Of a stretch of 64,000 nucleotides of DNA, positions 1 through 8,764 are shown piece by piece. This stretch comes from Marivivens aquimaris (GTDB lineage: Bacteria; Pseudomonadota; Alphaproteobacteria; Rhodobacterales; Rhodobacteraceae): assembly GCF_015220045.1 (NCBI RefSeq), contig NZ_JADBGB010000001.1, positions 2,535,001 through 2,599,000 of the forward strand, given 5' to 3'. A program made the position numbers and the translations under genes. The stretch's first letter is position 1. Each line of letters begins with the position of its first letter. A model generated the notes under the pieces. That model was not told the DNA's origin. It saw only the letters and a list, made by a program, of their open reading frames with translations, and did no database searches.

Positions 1-807
1 GAACAGGCCGCCGCCGATGACACGTTCGGTCGCTTGGCTCCAGCGCGGGTGAGACACGTTCGGGTTCACGTTAGCGAAGAAACCGTACTCACGGAAGTTG
101 ATGTCCTTCCAAGTGGTTTCGGGCTGCTCTGCCACCACATTGATCGAAACGATCGATTTGATCGACTTGAAGCCGTACTTCCACGGAACGACCAGACGGA
201 TCGGCGCACCGTTCTGATTTGCCAGCGGCTCGCCGTAGATGCCGGTCGCCAGCATGGTCAGCGGATGCATCGCCTCGTCCATGCGCAGACCTTCCTTATA
301 AGGGAACGGAATCACGTTGCGGCGGACGCCAGGCATATTCTCGGGTTGGACGACGGTTTCGAAGGCGACGTAGTTGCCGCCCGACTGAACGCCGACCTTG
401 TTCAGGACGTCAGCAAGCTCGACACCATTCCACGGCACGACCATCGACCATGCCTCGACACAGCGGAAGCGGTAGATGCGCTCTTCCTCGGTCAGGTCGC
501 CGACGAGTTCGTCGAGCGTGTACTCACCCGGATTGTCGACCATACCGCCGACCTTGATCGTCCAGTTCGACGTATCAAGTGCGCCCGCGTTTTCTGCCGG
601 GTCCGACTTACCCGTGCCGAATTCATAATAGTTGTTGTAGCTGCGGATATCTTCGAGCGAATTCGGCTCGAGGTCGTCAGCGGCGCCAGCAACGTTACCG
701 ATGAGACCGGCACCCACCGCACCCGCCATAATCTGGCGGCGATTGAGCCACATGCCCTTCGGGGTCACGTCGGCTTGGGTCAAATTGTTTTTCCAACGGT
801 AGGCCAT
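1..807 (-). CDS. msrP: Protein-methionine-sulfoxide reductase catalytic subunit MsrP (partial, 3' end outside window)
   Basis: Periplasmic molybdopterin enzyme that repairs oxidised methionines in envelope proteins with electrons from the membrane haem partner MsrQ. The 269 visible codons run off the left edge, and roughly 30 residues of a normal MsrP are missing. Near the N-terminus is a twin-arginine motif (NRRQIMAG, residues 22-29) followed by an Ala/Gly-rich stretch, as expected for Tat export of a folded cofactor enzyme. The sulfite-oxidase-fold core follows, with FRCVEAW and the probable molybdenum ligand Cys116. The start ATG is preceded by GAAGGAGACC. msrQ is usually next in the operon and would lie beyond the window, so this cannot be checked. 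The identification is strong from the signature motifs; I translated the gene by hand because it has no stop in view. Confidence 0.93.
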   Translation of the reverse strand, partial: MAYRWKNNLTQADVTPKGMWLNRRQIMAGAVGAGLIGNVAGAADDLEPNSLEDIRSYNNYYEFGTGKSDPAENAGALDTSNWTIKVGGMVDNPGEYTLDELVGDLTEEERIYRFRCVEAWSMVVPWNGVELADVLNKVGVQSGGNYVAFETVVQPENMPGVRRNVIPFPYKEGLRMDEAMHPLTMLATGIYGEPLANQNGAPIRLVVPWKYGFKSIKSIVSINVVAEQPETTWKDINFREYGFFANVNPNVSHPRWSQATERVIGGGLF

Positions 808-916
808 ATTGGTCTCCTTCATTTGGACTGCATTTAATAGTGATACGTCTAAAAGCGATGACGGATGCATAACGTTACGGTTGGAAGCTGTAACAATCGC
901 CCAATTCAAACGCGAA

Positions 917-939
917 CGCCCCGCCGAAAGGGCGGGGCG
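917..939 (-). terminator. Hairpin downstream of clpB
   Basis: Stem CGCCCCGCC / GGCGGGGCG around a short GAAAG loop, about 20 bases past the clpB stop codon. On the minus strand it is followed by TTCGCGTTTG, a poor U-tract, so it may be a weak or Rho-assisted terminator. It also separates clpB from msrP. Confidence 0.6.
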
Positions 940-959
940 CTGCAATAATGAGTAGGTCT

Positions 960-3575
960 TTAGTGGATAACGGCATCCTGCGGTGACTGCCGGTTGGAGG
1001 CTGTCACCTTGTCGCCGACGATCAGCCCGTTCGGACCTGCGGTGACATGGATCGTCTGGCCGTCCATGACGTCACCGGCGAGGATAAGCTCCGCCAGTTT
1101 GTCCTGAAGCGAACGCTGGATCACGCGCTTCAGCGGACGGGCACCATAGACCGGATCGTAGCCTTCGTCGGCCAGCCACTTGTAGGCATCCGCATCAAGG
1201 TCGAGGTCGATCTTGCGCTGAGCCAGACGACTGACGAGCCGTTTGAGCTGGATTTTGACGATGCCATCCATATCCGCACGGGCCAGACGATCGAAGATGA
1301 TCATATCATCCAGACGGTTCAGGAACTCGGGGCGGAAGTGCGACCGCACGGCAGCCATGACCTCACCTTTCGCCATCTCGCTCGACTCGCCTTCGGGCAG
1401 CTGCGACAGGGCTTGGGTGCCGAGGTTGGACGTCAGGATCACCAGCGTGTTCTTGAAGTCCACCGTCCGGCCCTGACCATCGGTCAGGCGACCATCGTCA
1501 AAGACCTGAAGCAGAACGTCGAACACCTTCGGGTGCGCCTTTTCGACCTCGTCGAACAGAACGACCTGATACGGGCGACGGCGCACGGCTTCGGTCAGAA
1601 CACCGCCTTCGTCATAACCGACATAGCCCGGAGGCGCGCCGATCAGGCGTGCGACCGAGTGCTGTTCCTGAAATTCCGACATGTCGATCCGGGTCATCGC
1701 CTGATCGTCGTCGAACAGGAACTCGGCCACGGCCTTGGTGAGCTCCGTCTTACCCACGCCGGTCGGCCCGAGGAAGAGGAACGAACCCAGCGGACGGTTC
1801 TCGTCGTTCAGCCCAGCGCGTGCGCGGCGGACAGCATTGGCTACAGCGTGAACAGCCTGCGACTGGCCGATGACCCGCTTGTGCAGGTTATCTTCCATTT
1901 GCAGCAGCTTTTCGCGCTCGCCCTCCAACATCTTGCTGGTCGGAATGCCGGTCCAACGTTCAACGACTTCGGCGATCTGCTCCGGACGCACGGCTTCTTC
2001 GACCATAAGGCCGTCTTCCTGCGCTTCGGTCTCCGACAGCTCGCGTTCGAGCTGCGGGATCACGCCGTAGGACAGCTCACCAGCCTTGGCGAGGTTGCCT
2101 TCACGCTTCGCGATGTCGAGGTCGGCACGCGCCTTGTCGAGCTTCTCTTTCAGCACACGCGAGCCTTCGAGCTTGTCACGCTCGGCCTGCCATTTCGCCG
2201 TCATCTCCGACGCGGTTTCCTGAATGTCGGCCAGTTCTTTTTCAAGCTTGGCCAGACGATCCACCGAAGCGGCGTCGTCTTCCTTCTTCAGGGCCTCGGC
2301 CTCGATCTGCATTTGCAGGATCTGGCGGTCGAGAGCATCGAGTTCTTCCGGCTTCGAGTCGACTTCCATCCGCAGGCGGCTGGCAGCTTCGTCCACAAGG
2401 TCGATTGCCTTGTCAGGCAGGAAACGGTCGGTGATGTAGCGCTGCGAAAGCTGCGCAGCGGCGACAAGCGCCGAGTCCGAGATGCGGACGCCGTGGTGCA
2501 GTTCGTACTTCTCTTTGATACCGCGCAGGATCGAGATCGTGTCCTCGACCGTCGGCTCCTCAACCACGAGCGGCTGGAAGCGGCGGGCAAGAGCAGCGTC
2601 TTTTTCCACGTACTTGCGGTATTCATCGAGAGTCGTCGCACCAACGCAGTGCAGTTCGCCGCGGGCAAGTGCAGGCTTGATCAGGTTGGCCGCGTCCATC
2701 GCACCATCCGTCTTGCCGGCACCAACAAGCGTGTGCATTTCGTCGATGAACAGAATGATCTCGCCCGCAGCGGCCTCGATTTCCTTGAGGATCGCTTTCA
2801 GACGTTCTTCGAATTCACCGCGATATTTCGCGCCGGCGATCAGCGCACCCATGTCGAGGGCCAGCAGCTTCTTGTTACGCAGGCTTTCGGGGACGTCGCC
2901 GTCAATGATGCGCAGCGCGAGGCCCTCGGCAATCGCCGTTTTACCGACGCCCGGCTCACCGATCAGAACGGGGTTGTTCTTGGTGCGGCGCGACAGAACC
3001 TGCATGGCGCGGCGAATTTCTTCGTCACGGCCGATGATCGGGTCGATCTTGCCTTGCTCGGCAGCTTCGGTCAGGTCGCGAGCGTACTTTTTCAGGGCGT
3101 CGTAACCTTCTTCGGCAGACGCGCTGTCAGCAGTGCGGCCTTTGCGAATGTCATTGATAGCAGTGTTGAGTGCCTGCGGCGTCACCTTACCGGCCGACAA
3201 TGCATCGGCGGCTTTGGATTTCACCATGGCAAGCGCCATCAGCAGACGTTCGACCGGAACGAAGCTGTCACCTGCCTTGGTGGCAACTCTCTCGGCCTCG
3301 TCCAGCACTTTGCCGGTGGCACTATCAAGGTAAACCTGCCCAGCATCACCCGAAACCTTGGGGTTCTTGGCGACAGCGGCATCGACAGCCATGCGTACGG
3401 CATTCGCGTCGCCGCCGGCACGGGTGATCAGATTGGCCGCGAGCCCCTGATCATCGTCCATCAATGCTTTCAGCAGGTGTTCGGGAGCAAGCCGTTGGTG
3501 GCTTTCCCGCATGGCAATGGTCTGAGCAGCCTGAATGAAACCGCGCGACCGTTCCGTGAACTTTTCCATGTTCAT
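960..3575 (-). CDS. clpB: ATP-dependent disaggregase ClpB
   Basis: Hexameric AAA+ chaperone that pulls polypeptides out of aggregates together with DnaK/DnaJ/GrpE. The protein is 871 aa, the normal full length. Visible parts in order: the Clp N-domain repeats (about 1-150), NBD1 with Walker A GEPGVGKT near residue 205 and Walker [13 protein letters not shown], the coiled-coil middle domain (about 400-530), NBD2 with Walker A GPTGVGKT near 605 and Walker [10 protein letters not shown], and the C-terminal small domain. The start MNMEKF is chosen because AGAGGAGAG lies 7-8 bases upstream. It stands alone between msrP and a divergent small gene, and a candidate heat-shock promoter lies upstream (3656-3686). 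A long antisense frame over the gene is a shadow. Confidence 0.98.
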   Translation of the reverse strand: MNMEKFTERSRGFIQAAQTIAMRESHQRLAPEHLLKALMDDDQGLAANLITRAGGDANAVRMAVDAAVAKNPKVSGDAGQVYLDSATGKVLDEAERVATKAGDSFVPVERLLMALAMVKSKAADALSAGKVTPQALNTAINDIRKGRTADSASAEEGYDALKKYARDLTEAAEQGKIDPIIGRDEEIRRAMQVLSRRTKNNPVLIGEPGVGKTAIAEGLALRIIDGDVPESLRNKKLLALDMGALIAGAKYRGEFEERLKAILKEIEAAAGEIILFIDEMHTLVGAGKTDGAMDAANLIKPALARGELHCVGATTLDEYRKYVEKDAALARRFQPLVVEEPTVEDTISILRGIKEKYELHHGVRISDSALVAAAQLSQRYITDRFLPDKAIDLVDEAASRLRMEVDSKPEELDALDRQILQMQIEAEALKKEDDAASVDRLAKLEKELADIQETASEMTAKWQAERDKLEGSRVLKEKLDKARADLDIAKREGNLAKAGELSYGVIPQLERELSETEAQEDGLMVEEAVRPEQIAEVVERWTGIPTSKMLEGEREKLLQMEDNLHKRVIGQSQAVHAVANAVRRARAGLNDENRPLGSFLFLGPTGVGKTELTKAVAEFLFDDDQAMTRIDMSEFQEQHSVARLIGAPPGYVGYDEGGVLTEAVRRRPYQVVLFDEVEKAHPKVFDVLLQVFDDGRLTDGQGRTVDFKNTLVILTSNLGTQALSQLPEGESSEMAKGEVMAAVRSHFRPEFLNRLDDMIIFDRLARADMDGIVKIQLKRLVSRLAQRKIDLDLDADAYKWLADEGYDPVYGARPLKRVIQRSLQDKLAELILAGDVMDGQTIHVTAGPNGLIVGDKVTASNRQSPQDAVIH

Positions 3576-3655
3576 CGGTTACTCTCCTCTAACAAGCATC
3601 CGCGGGGAATATCGGCACCCAAAAGAGGCGTACCTGTGTTGCGGACCTTCTAGTG

Positions 3656-3686
3656 ATAGGTGGGCAATCCTCCGCTCATTTTCAAT
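3656..3686 (-). promoter_or_regulatory. Candidate RpoH (sigma-32) promoter for clpB
   Basis: Read on the minus strand, ATTGAA (3681-3686) and CCCACCTAT (3656-3664) are separated by 16 bases. This resembles the heat-shock consensus CTTGAA ... CCCCATNT. clpB is a classical RpoH target. Transcription would begin near 3650, giving a leader of about 75 nt. The match is imperfect, so this is a proposal. Confidence 0.35.
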
Positions 3687-3771
3687 GCCTCGAAACAGGG
3701 TGAAGTTCCGGTTTCAGGAACTTTTCCACAGGGCAGATTGTTCTTTCTCCAACCGAGAGACATGAAACGCC

Positions 3772-3794
3772 TCTCCTGTTTTCAAGGAGAACAG
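3772..3794 (+). promoter_or_regulatory. Two competing hairpins over the ribosome-binding site of the 105-aa gene
   Basis: TCTCCT (3772-3777) can pair with AGGAGA (3785-3790), which buries the Shine-Dalgarno sequence AAGGAGA. Alternatively CTGTT (3776-3780) can pair with AACAG (3790-3794), which leaves AAGGAG in the loop. The two stems share bases and exclude each other. The geometry is what a translational switch or RNA thermometer would show, but stems this short also arise by chance. Confidence 0.3.
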
Positions 3795-3796
3795 AT

Positions 3797-4114
3797 ATGA
3801 CAAACGTAGTTACGCACCTGCACGATATCCGCTTCAACCCTGCGGAAAGCGCATTTGAAACCTCTGCCGTCGTCGATGATAACGGCACCTCCTATACCTA
3901 CCCGATCCGCCTCGTCGCACCGATTGATGCCAGCACTAATGCAGTCGCCCGCGCCATGATCAAACGGGCCGAGCGTCTGCATGAAATGGGCACCAGCGAT
4001 CTTCGGTCGAGCGCTCCCATTGAGGACACGCCGCTAAGCGAATTGCACGGCGAAGGGTTCTTCCATCGCCTTCTTGGTAGCTTCGAGCATATCTTCCACA
4101 AGAACGCAGCTTGA
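3797..4114 (+). CDS. Small protein of unknown function, paralogue A
   Basis: A 105-aa soluble protein with no signal peptide or membrane segment. I do not recognise the family. The region HDIRFNPAESAFETSA...YPIRLVAP (about 8-43) aligns without gaps with the product of the gene at 4955-5176, so the two are paralogues. This one has an extra C-terminal tail of about 45 residues rich in His and Phe (LHGEGFFHRLLGSFEHIFHK). The start is well supported by AAGGAGAACAG immediately upstream. It is divergent from clpB and lies about 60 bases ahead of pyrF in the same direction. Its leader can form two alternative hairpins over the ribosome-binding site. Function unknown. Confidence 0.75.
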   Translation: MTNVVTHLHDIRFNPAESAFETSAVVDDNGTSYTYPIRLVAPIDASTNAVARAMIKRAERLHEMGTSDLRSSAPIEDTPLSELHGEGFFHRLLGSFEHIFHKNAA

Positions 4115-4172
4115 CTCGAAGGGGGCAAATTTACAGAAGGGGGCCGTTTGTCCCCACTGGAGTTGCCCCACC

Positions 4173-4871
4173 ATGACCAAAGCTGATGACCGCCTGATTG
4201 TTGCACTCGACGTTCCGAACGTGATCCAGGGTCTGGAACTGGTCGAAAAGCTCGGCGACTCCGTTTCCTTCTATAAGATCGGCCTCGGAATGCTGACCGG
4301 CGGCGGACTTGCACTTGCCAACGAGCTGAAGCAGGAACACGGTAAGCGCATCTTCCTCGACATGAAATTCTTTGACATCGGCGCGACCGTAGAGGCCGCC
4401 GTGCGCGGCATCGCCCAGTTCGACCTCGATTTCCTGACGGTGCATGGCGATCCGCACGTCGTTCGCGCCGCCAAAGAAGGCGCAGCAGGCGGCAACCTCA
4501 AAATTCTTGCAGTGACCGTCCTGACCTCGCTCGACCGTGGTGATCTGGATGCGAGCTGTTATAAGGACGGCGATGTTCAGGACATCGTCGTAGAGCGCGC
4601 AACCCGCGCACTCGAAGCTGGCGCGGATGGCGTTATCGCATCCCCGCAAGAAGCCGCACTGATCCGCGCCCTCCCCGTTTCAAATGACCGCCTGATCGTC
4701 ACCCCTGGCGTGCGTCCCGCAGGTGCTGCGCTCGGTGACCAGAAGCGCGTGATGACACCGGCTCAGGCTGTTGCTGCTGGCGTCGACCACATGGTTGTCG
4801 GTCGCCCCATTCACAAAGCAGACGATCCGCGCGCGATGGCAGAAAGCATCGTTCGCGAAATCAACGGCTAA
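4173..4871 (+). CDS. pyrF: Orotidine-5'-phosphate decarboxylase
   Basis: Cytoplasmic enzyme for the last step of UMP synthesis, OMP to UMP plus CO2. The 232-aa product has the normal length for bacterial PyrF. The catalytic charge network is visible as DMKFFDIGATV (Asp63, Lys65, Asp68), preceded by the phosphate-barrel start IVALDVPN and followed near the C-terminus by VTPGVRP and MVVGRPI, the phosphate-binding loop. The ATG at 4173 is preferred over an upstream in-frame start because homologues begin near DDRLIVALD and GGAG lies 10 bases upstream. It is bracketed by two paralogous small genes (3797 and 4955), an arrangement I cannot explain from pyrimidine metabolism. Confidence 0.97.
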   Translation: MTKADDRLIVALDVPNVIQGLELVEKLGDSVSFYKIGLGMLTGGGLALANELKQEHGKRIFLDMKFFDIGATVEAAVRGIAQFDLDFLTVHGDPHVVRAAKEGAAGGNLKILAVTVLTSLDRGDLDASCYKDGDVQDIVVERATRALEAGADGVIASPQEAALIRALPVSNDRLIVTPGVRPAGAALGDQKRVMTPAQAVAAGVDHMVVGRPIHKADDPRAMAESIVREING

Positions 4872-4918
4872 AAAACTCGTCAAAAACTGCACGGAGCTGG
4901 AACTTATATTGCACAACC

Positions 4919-4943
4919 GTGTTGTCTTATCGAAGGGCAACAC
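4919..4943 (+). promoter_or_regulatory. Leader hairpin upstream of small paralogue B
   Basis: GTGTTG (4919-4924) pairs with CAACAC (4938-4943), with two further pairs possible inside, a few bases ahead of the Shine-Dalgarno AGGAGAT. A -10-like TATATT lies at 4905-4910, so the hairpin would be at or near the 5' end of a transcript. It may stabilise the mRNA or be incidental. Confidence 0.3.
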
Positions 4944-4954
4944 AGGAGATACCG

Positions 4955-5176
4955 ATGCAACAGATCCAGCTCCATAACATCAGCTACAACGATGCGATTG
5001 GCGCATTCGAAGCACGCGTCGATGTCACCCGCCCGATGGGCACTTTCCGCTACCCCTGCCGCCTCGCGGCTCCGCGCAATACCGAAGACGAGCAGGTCCG
5101 TTTCGGCCTCGCCACTCAGGCGCTGCGCATGTCGGATAGCCCGATCCCGATGGATTCCACCGAAATCCTGATGTGA
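4955..5176 (+). CDS. Small protein of unknown function, paralogue B
   Basis: A 73-aa soluble protein. Start ATG at 4955 with AGGAGAT upstream; the longer in-frame start at 4919 lies inside a leader hairpin and is not preferred. It shares HNISYNDAIGAFEARVDV...YPCRLAAP with the 105-aa protein at 3797 and lacks that protein's C-terminal tail, so it looks like the minimal version of the fold. It lies 83 bases after pyrF with its own -10-like element, and is followed by a strong hairpin with a CUCCCC loop (5230-5259). No known domain recognised; probably a small folded beta-rich protein, judging by alternating hydrophobic residues. Confidence 0.7.
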   Translation: MQQIQLHNISYNDAIGAFEARVDVTRPMGTFRYPCRLAAPRNTEDEQVRFGLATQALRMSDSPIPMDSTEILM

Positions 5177-5229
5177 CCTAAAGTTTGCAACGAGGCGCCT
5201 GTCCCTCATTCCCAATTTCAGCGCTTCGT

Positions 5230-5259
5230 GCCCCGGTAGTCCTCCCCGACTATCGGGGC
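5230..5259 (+). terminator. 12-bp hairpin with CUCCCC loop (terminator, possible sRNA module)
   Basis: GCCCCGGTAGTC (5230-5241) pairs with GACTATCGGGGC (5248-5259) with one G-U wobble, around the loop CTCCCC. TTCCCTATTCT follows. It can end the small gene at 4955. Including the closing base, the loop reads UCCUCCCC, very close to the CUCCUCCC loop motif of alphaproteobacterial CcsR/cuckoo RNAs. Confidence 0.6.
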
Positions 5260-5263
5260 TTCC

Positions 5264-5716
5264 CTATTCTAGGGCTGCCAATGCAAGCCGTAGCCTTTGT
5301 TGAAGCGACGGGATGGCATCATCGGCTTGCAGGAATGCTTCGATCGGCATGAAGCACCACGACCGACCCTCGTCGCCAAACCGGATCATGTCGTCCGTTA
5401 GCCCGTCCCACAGCAGCGCGAAGAAATGCACCGGCAAATCGCGCGGCCCCATCATCTGGCAGTGAAACACAACCCGCTCTTCGGGAATGGCCAGACCGAC
5501 TTCCTCCATCGCCTCGCGAGCCACGGTTTCGAACGGAGTTTCGGAGCCTTCGCGCCCACCGCCTGGAAAATCCAGACAATCTGGCCACGGGATATCAGGC
5601 TTGTCGTCCCGACGGATGACGAGCACGTCGTTCCTGCGCAGGATCGCGATTTTCGCCCCGTCAAATGGCTCCTGCACCGGAAAGCTCCACTGGTGATCCG
5701 TCGTCGGTTCCCCCAT
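5264..5716 (-). CDS. Nudix hydrolase
   Basis: Predicted nucleoside-diphosphate-X pyrophosphatase of 150 aa. The Nudix box GX5EX7REUXEEXGU is intact, ending REAMEEVGLAI around residues 66-76, with GGGREGSE at its front, so the metal-binding glutamates are present. The substrate cannot be told from sequence; the pattern FPGGGREG followed by HFFALLWDG is common in small housecleaning Nudix enzymes. It is divergent from dinB with only 30 bases between the starts, so the two share a promoter region. A link to nucleotide-pool or DNA maintenance is suggested by the neighbour only. Confidence 0.85.
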   Translation of the reverse strand: MGEPTTDHQWSFPVQEPFDGAKIAILRRNDVLVIRRDDKPDIPWPDCLDFPGGGREGSETPFETVAREAMEEVGLAIPEERVVFHCQMMGPRDLPVHFFALLWDGLTDDMIRFGDEGRSWCFMPIEAFLQADDAIPSLQQRLRLALAALE

Positions 5717-5746
5717 ATTACGAACCGGACCAGATAGCCAAATCCC

Positions 5747-7000
5747 ATGCCATCACTTTGCAAAGAATGCCTGACGCAATTCGACACGGGCGCACGCTGC
5801 CCCGCGTGCCGCAGTCCGCGCGTCGTCTCGCATCCAGAGCTTTGGGACCTGTCCATCGCGCACATGGATTGCGACGCGTTCTTTGCCAGTGTGGAGAAGC
5901 GGGACAATCCCGACCTCCGCAGCAAGCCCGTGATCATTGGCGGCGGGAAACGCGGCGTGGTTTCAACGGCTTGCTACATCGCGCGGATCAAAGGCGTGCG
6001 GTCAGCCATGCCGATGTTCCAAGCGCTGAAACTCTGCCCCGAAGCGGTGATCGTCAAACCGCGGATGGAGGCTTACGCCGAAGCGTCGCGCCACGTGCGA
6101 GCACTGATGGATGAACTGACGCCCGCCATTGAACCGCTCTCGCTCGATGAGGCGTTCATGGACCTGACGGGGACTGCGCGGATGCACGGCGCACCGCCCG
6201 CCGTCATGTTGGCGCGGCTGGTAAAACGGATGAAAGAGGAGCTGGGTCTGACCGGCTCCATCGGGCTGTCGCACAACAAATTTCTGGCCAAGGTCGCCTC
6301 CGACCTCGACAAGCCGCGCGGGTTTTCGGTGATCGGCAAGGCGGAGACCGTCGCGTTTCTCCGCCCCAATTCTGTCCGCATGATCTGGGGAATCGGACCC
6401 GCCGCGCAGGCGAGCCTCGAACGGGCGGGCATTCGCACCTTCGAAGACCTCTCCCGCTGGGAGCAGGACGATCTGGTGCGGCGCTTCGGACAGATGGGAC
6501 AACGGCTCTGGCACCTCGCGCGGGGCGAGGATTACCGGCGTGTTTCATCAAATGCGCCCGTCAAAAGCATCTCCAAAGAAACGACGTTCAACGAAGACAC
6601 CATCGACCGCGATTTGCTCGACGGTCACATCTGGCGTCTATCGGAGCAGGTGAGCGCCCGCGCCAAGGCGAAGGGCAAGGCGGGACGTGTCGTGACGCTC
6701 AAACTTAAAACCGCAAAGTTCAAAACGCTGACCCGGCGCATCAGCCTGCACCAGCCCACCCAGATGGCCGACAAAATCTACCGCACGGCGCGCGGCCTCT
6801 TCGATCAGGTCGAACACGAGTCGGCCTATCGTCTCATCGGTGTCGGCATCAGCGACCTGTGTACGCACGACGATGCCGACCGTGAAGGCGACCTGCTCGA
6901 TCCCGACGCCGAAAAGCGCGCACGGACAGAGCGTGCCACGGATGCCATTCGTGAAAAATTTGGCAAGGACGCCATTTTGAAGGGCCGCGCTCTGCGCTAG
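5747..7000 (+). CDS. dinB: DNA polymerase IV (Y-family) with N-terminal zinc knuckle
   Basis: Error-prone translesion DNA polymerase of 417 aa. The Y-family catalytic core begins with IAHMDCDAFFASVE (Asp41 in the first metal site), then CYIARIKGVRSAMPM and SLDEAFMDLTG, the second acidic cluster; the helix-hairpin-helix thumb and little-finger domain (from about 260) follow. The first 40 residues carry C5xxC8 and C18xxC21, a Cys4 knuckle absent from E. coli DinB but which I associate with the Rhodobacterales form. I looked for the alphaproteobacterial LexA box (GTTC-N7-GTTC) upstream and found no convincing copy. Divergent from the Nudix gene. Confidence 0.95.
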   Translation: MPSLCKECLTQFDTGARCPACRSPRVVSHPELWDLSIAHMDCDAFFASVEKRDNPDLRSKPVIIGGGKRGVVSTACYIARIKGVRSAMPMFQALKLCPEAVIVKPRMEAYAEASRHVRALMDELTPAIEPLSLDEAFMDLTGTARMHGAPPAVMLARLVKRMKEELGLTGSIGLSHNKFLAKVASDLDKPRGFSVIGKAETVAFLRPNSVRMIWGIGPAAQASLERAGIRTFEDLSRWEQDDLVRRFGQMGQRLWHLARGEDYRRVSSNAPVKSISKETTFNEDTIDRDLLDGHIWRLSEQVSARAKAKGKAGRVVTLKLKTAKFKTLTRRISLHQPTQMADKIYRTARGLFDQVEHESAYRLIGVGISDLCTHDDADREGDLLDPDAEKRARTERATDAIREKFGKDAILKGRALR

Positions 7001-7030
7001 GTTGCAGCCAAGATATCCCGAGAGCGCATC

Positions 7031-8764
7031 ATGCCCCCAAAGAGCGAAGCGAAAGTCGATAACTCCCTCGCACCGGAGGATTTTTTCTTTGTCCTTGGAC
7101 GTGACGAAGGGCTTTCTCTGCTGGCCGAGCCAAAGTGGTATTGGCGCTACGTGCCCAAGGCGAATATCTGCGCGTTTTCGATCAGCGACTACCCCGACCA
7201 CAACGCCCTGACCGATCAGGTGATCGCCGATGCGATGACCGTAAGAAACTTTACGCAGGGCATCGAATTCAATCGCGTTGCTGCCATCGCCCACGATGTT
7301 CGCTTTGTGAAGAACGTCGTCGGGATTGGTGACAAATGGCTGCTATCGGGCGCTGCCGGCACTCGCCTACGCAACCGTTACACATGGCATGGTGCTGGGC
7401 GCACTCAGGAAGAATCGGTTGTCGGGACAAATGCCTTCCTCAGAGACCTGAAGTCCGATCCGACAATAACGGCCATCCCCGTGAGCAAGGGAGTCATCGG
7501 CGATCGGCCCTTCGTGATCGAGGCCCGCAACCTCTTCAACTACTACCACTTCCTGATCGAAACCCTACCGCGCCTGCAAATCGCGGTGGATCTGAAGCAT
7601 CAAGGTCCGGTCTACATTTGCTACAAGGGCGGGAAGCAGGCCGCTTTTGCCCGTGCCTATGTCGAGGCCCTTTTCCCCGAAATCGCGGCCCAGGTCGAAT
7701 TCCTCCAAACACCGCAAAAGTTCGACGAAGCGATCATCGATTTCGGCTTCGACCACTATTACTTCTCCGCCAAAGACGAGATCATTCCACCGGCGACGGA
7801 GGCTATGCCGCTAGGGCAGGAATATCTGCTCAAGAACACGAGCCGTCATGCGTACCGCATCTTCATGCATAACAGTTACATGGCCGATTTGCGGTCACTG
7901 CGGGAACGGGCGCTCGCCGCGATCAGCCGGATCGACACCACGCACTTGCCGCGCAAATTCTGGGTGAAGCGCAACCCGTCGTCAGAACGGTCGCGGGACA
8001 TGCTGAACGAGGACCTGCTCATCGCCGAACTGGAAAAGCAGGGTTTCGTGGCGCTGCGATTCGAGGATTACAGCCCGCTCGAACAGATCGCGCTGATGGC
8101 GAACGCGGAGGTCATGGCCTCCCACCACGGTGCGGCGTTTGCCAACATGATGTTCGCAAGCGCCGACGCCTACGTGATCGAAATCGGTACCGCCCAGACG
8201 GCGCTTGGTCGCTGGGGTGATTTCTTCGCGGCGGCACACGTGGCGCGAACCAACTACGTTACCTTCTTTGCCGACCATAACTGGCATACGTCCGATCAGG
8301 TCCCGAATTTCGATGAACATGGACATATCGGCGTAGCGCTCGGGACGGATGGGATCAAAAGGGTCTCAAAATTCACAGGCGCGCTCGTGGGTGCAGCGCC
8401 AAAGGGCCTCACAAAGCCCGAGGTCGAAGCGCTTGCAGAAATGCTGACCAAGGCGAACGCGACTAACGCGCTGCAAACCGTGCTGAACCAATACAGCGAG
8501 TTCGTGAACGAAAGTATCCCGCTGCTACAAGCCCGCGCGACGATCCTGGACGCGAAGGACGATGTGCACGGGCTGTTCGACACGCTGACCCGCATTCGCA
8601 GGATCGCCCCCGGGCGTCCTAGGCCGCTGGAGCGGATGATCTGGCTGACACGCCGTATGGGGCGACGCGATCTGTCCGACGTGCTGGTAGCGGAACATGC
8701 GCAACGCTTTCCGAAACGCCACGCGGAATTCCGCAAGAAGATCAGTTGGTACAAAGACGCCTGA
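7031..8764 (+). CDS. Glycosyltransferase family 61 (DUF563) protein
   Basis: Predicted glycosyltransferase of 577 aa, probably cytoplasmic, acting in polysaccharide or glycolipid assembly. The GT61/DUF563 hallmarks are visible: NYYHFLIETLPRL near residue 170 (the conserved N-x-x-H-x-x-x-E block) and MASHHGAAFANMMFA near residue 365 followed by YVIEI. About 150 C-terminal residues after that are helical and could be an acceptor or tetratricopeptide-like extension. Start ATG 7031, 30 bases after dinB. It stands alone, convergent with the next gene, with no other sugar genes nearby, so acceptor and product are unknown. Confidence 0.8.
   Translation: MPPKSEAKVDNSLAPEDFFFVLGRDEGLSLLAEPKWYWRYVPKANICAFSISDYPDHNALTDQVIADAMTVRNFTQGIEFNRVAAIAHDVRFVKNVVGIGDKWLLSGAAGTRLRNRYTWHGAGRTQEESVVGTNAFLRDLKSDPTITAIPVSKGVIGDRPFVIEARNLFNYYHFLIETLPRLQIAVDLKHQGPVYICYKGGKQAAFARAYVEALFPEIAAQVEFLQTPQKFDEAIIDFGFDHYYFSAKDEIIPPATEAMPLGQEYLLKNTSRHAYRIFMHNSYMADLRSLRERALAAISRIDTTHLPRKFWVKRNPSSERSRDMLNEDLLIAELEKQGFVALRFEDYSPLEQIALMANAEVMASHHGAAFANMMFASADAYVIEIGTAQTALGRWGDFFAAAHVARTNYVTFFADHNWHTSDQVPNFDEHGHIGVALGTDGIKRVSKFTGALVGAAPKGLTKPEVEALAEMLTKANATNALQTVLNQYSEFVNESIPLLQARATILDAKDDVHGLFDTLTRIRRIAPGRPRPLERMIWLTRRMGRRDLSDVLVAEHAQRFPKRHAEFRKKISWYKDA

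Noticed and set aside
1047..3653. 868-codon frame antisense to clpB
   Set aside because: It is the mirror of a well-conserved gene at high G+C, with no ribosome-binding site and a composition typical of a reversed frame.
5717..5746. LexA (SOS) box ahead of dinB
   Set aside because: GAAC-N7 is followed by GATA, not GAAC; only a half match to the alphaproteobacterial consensus.
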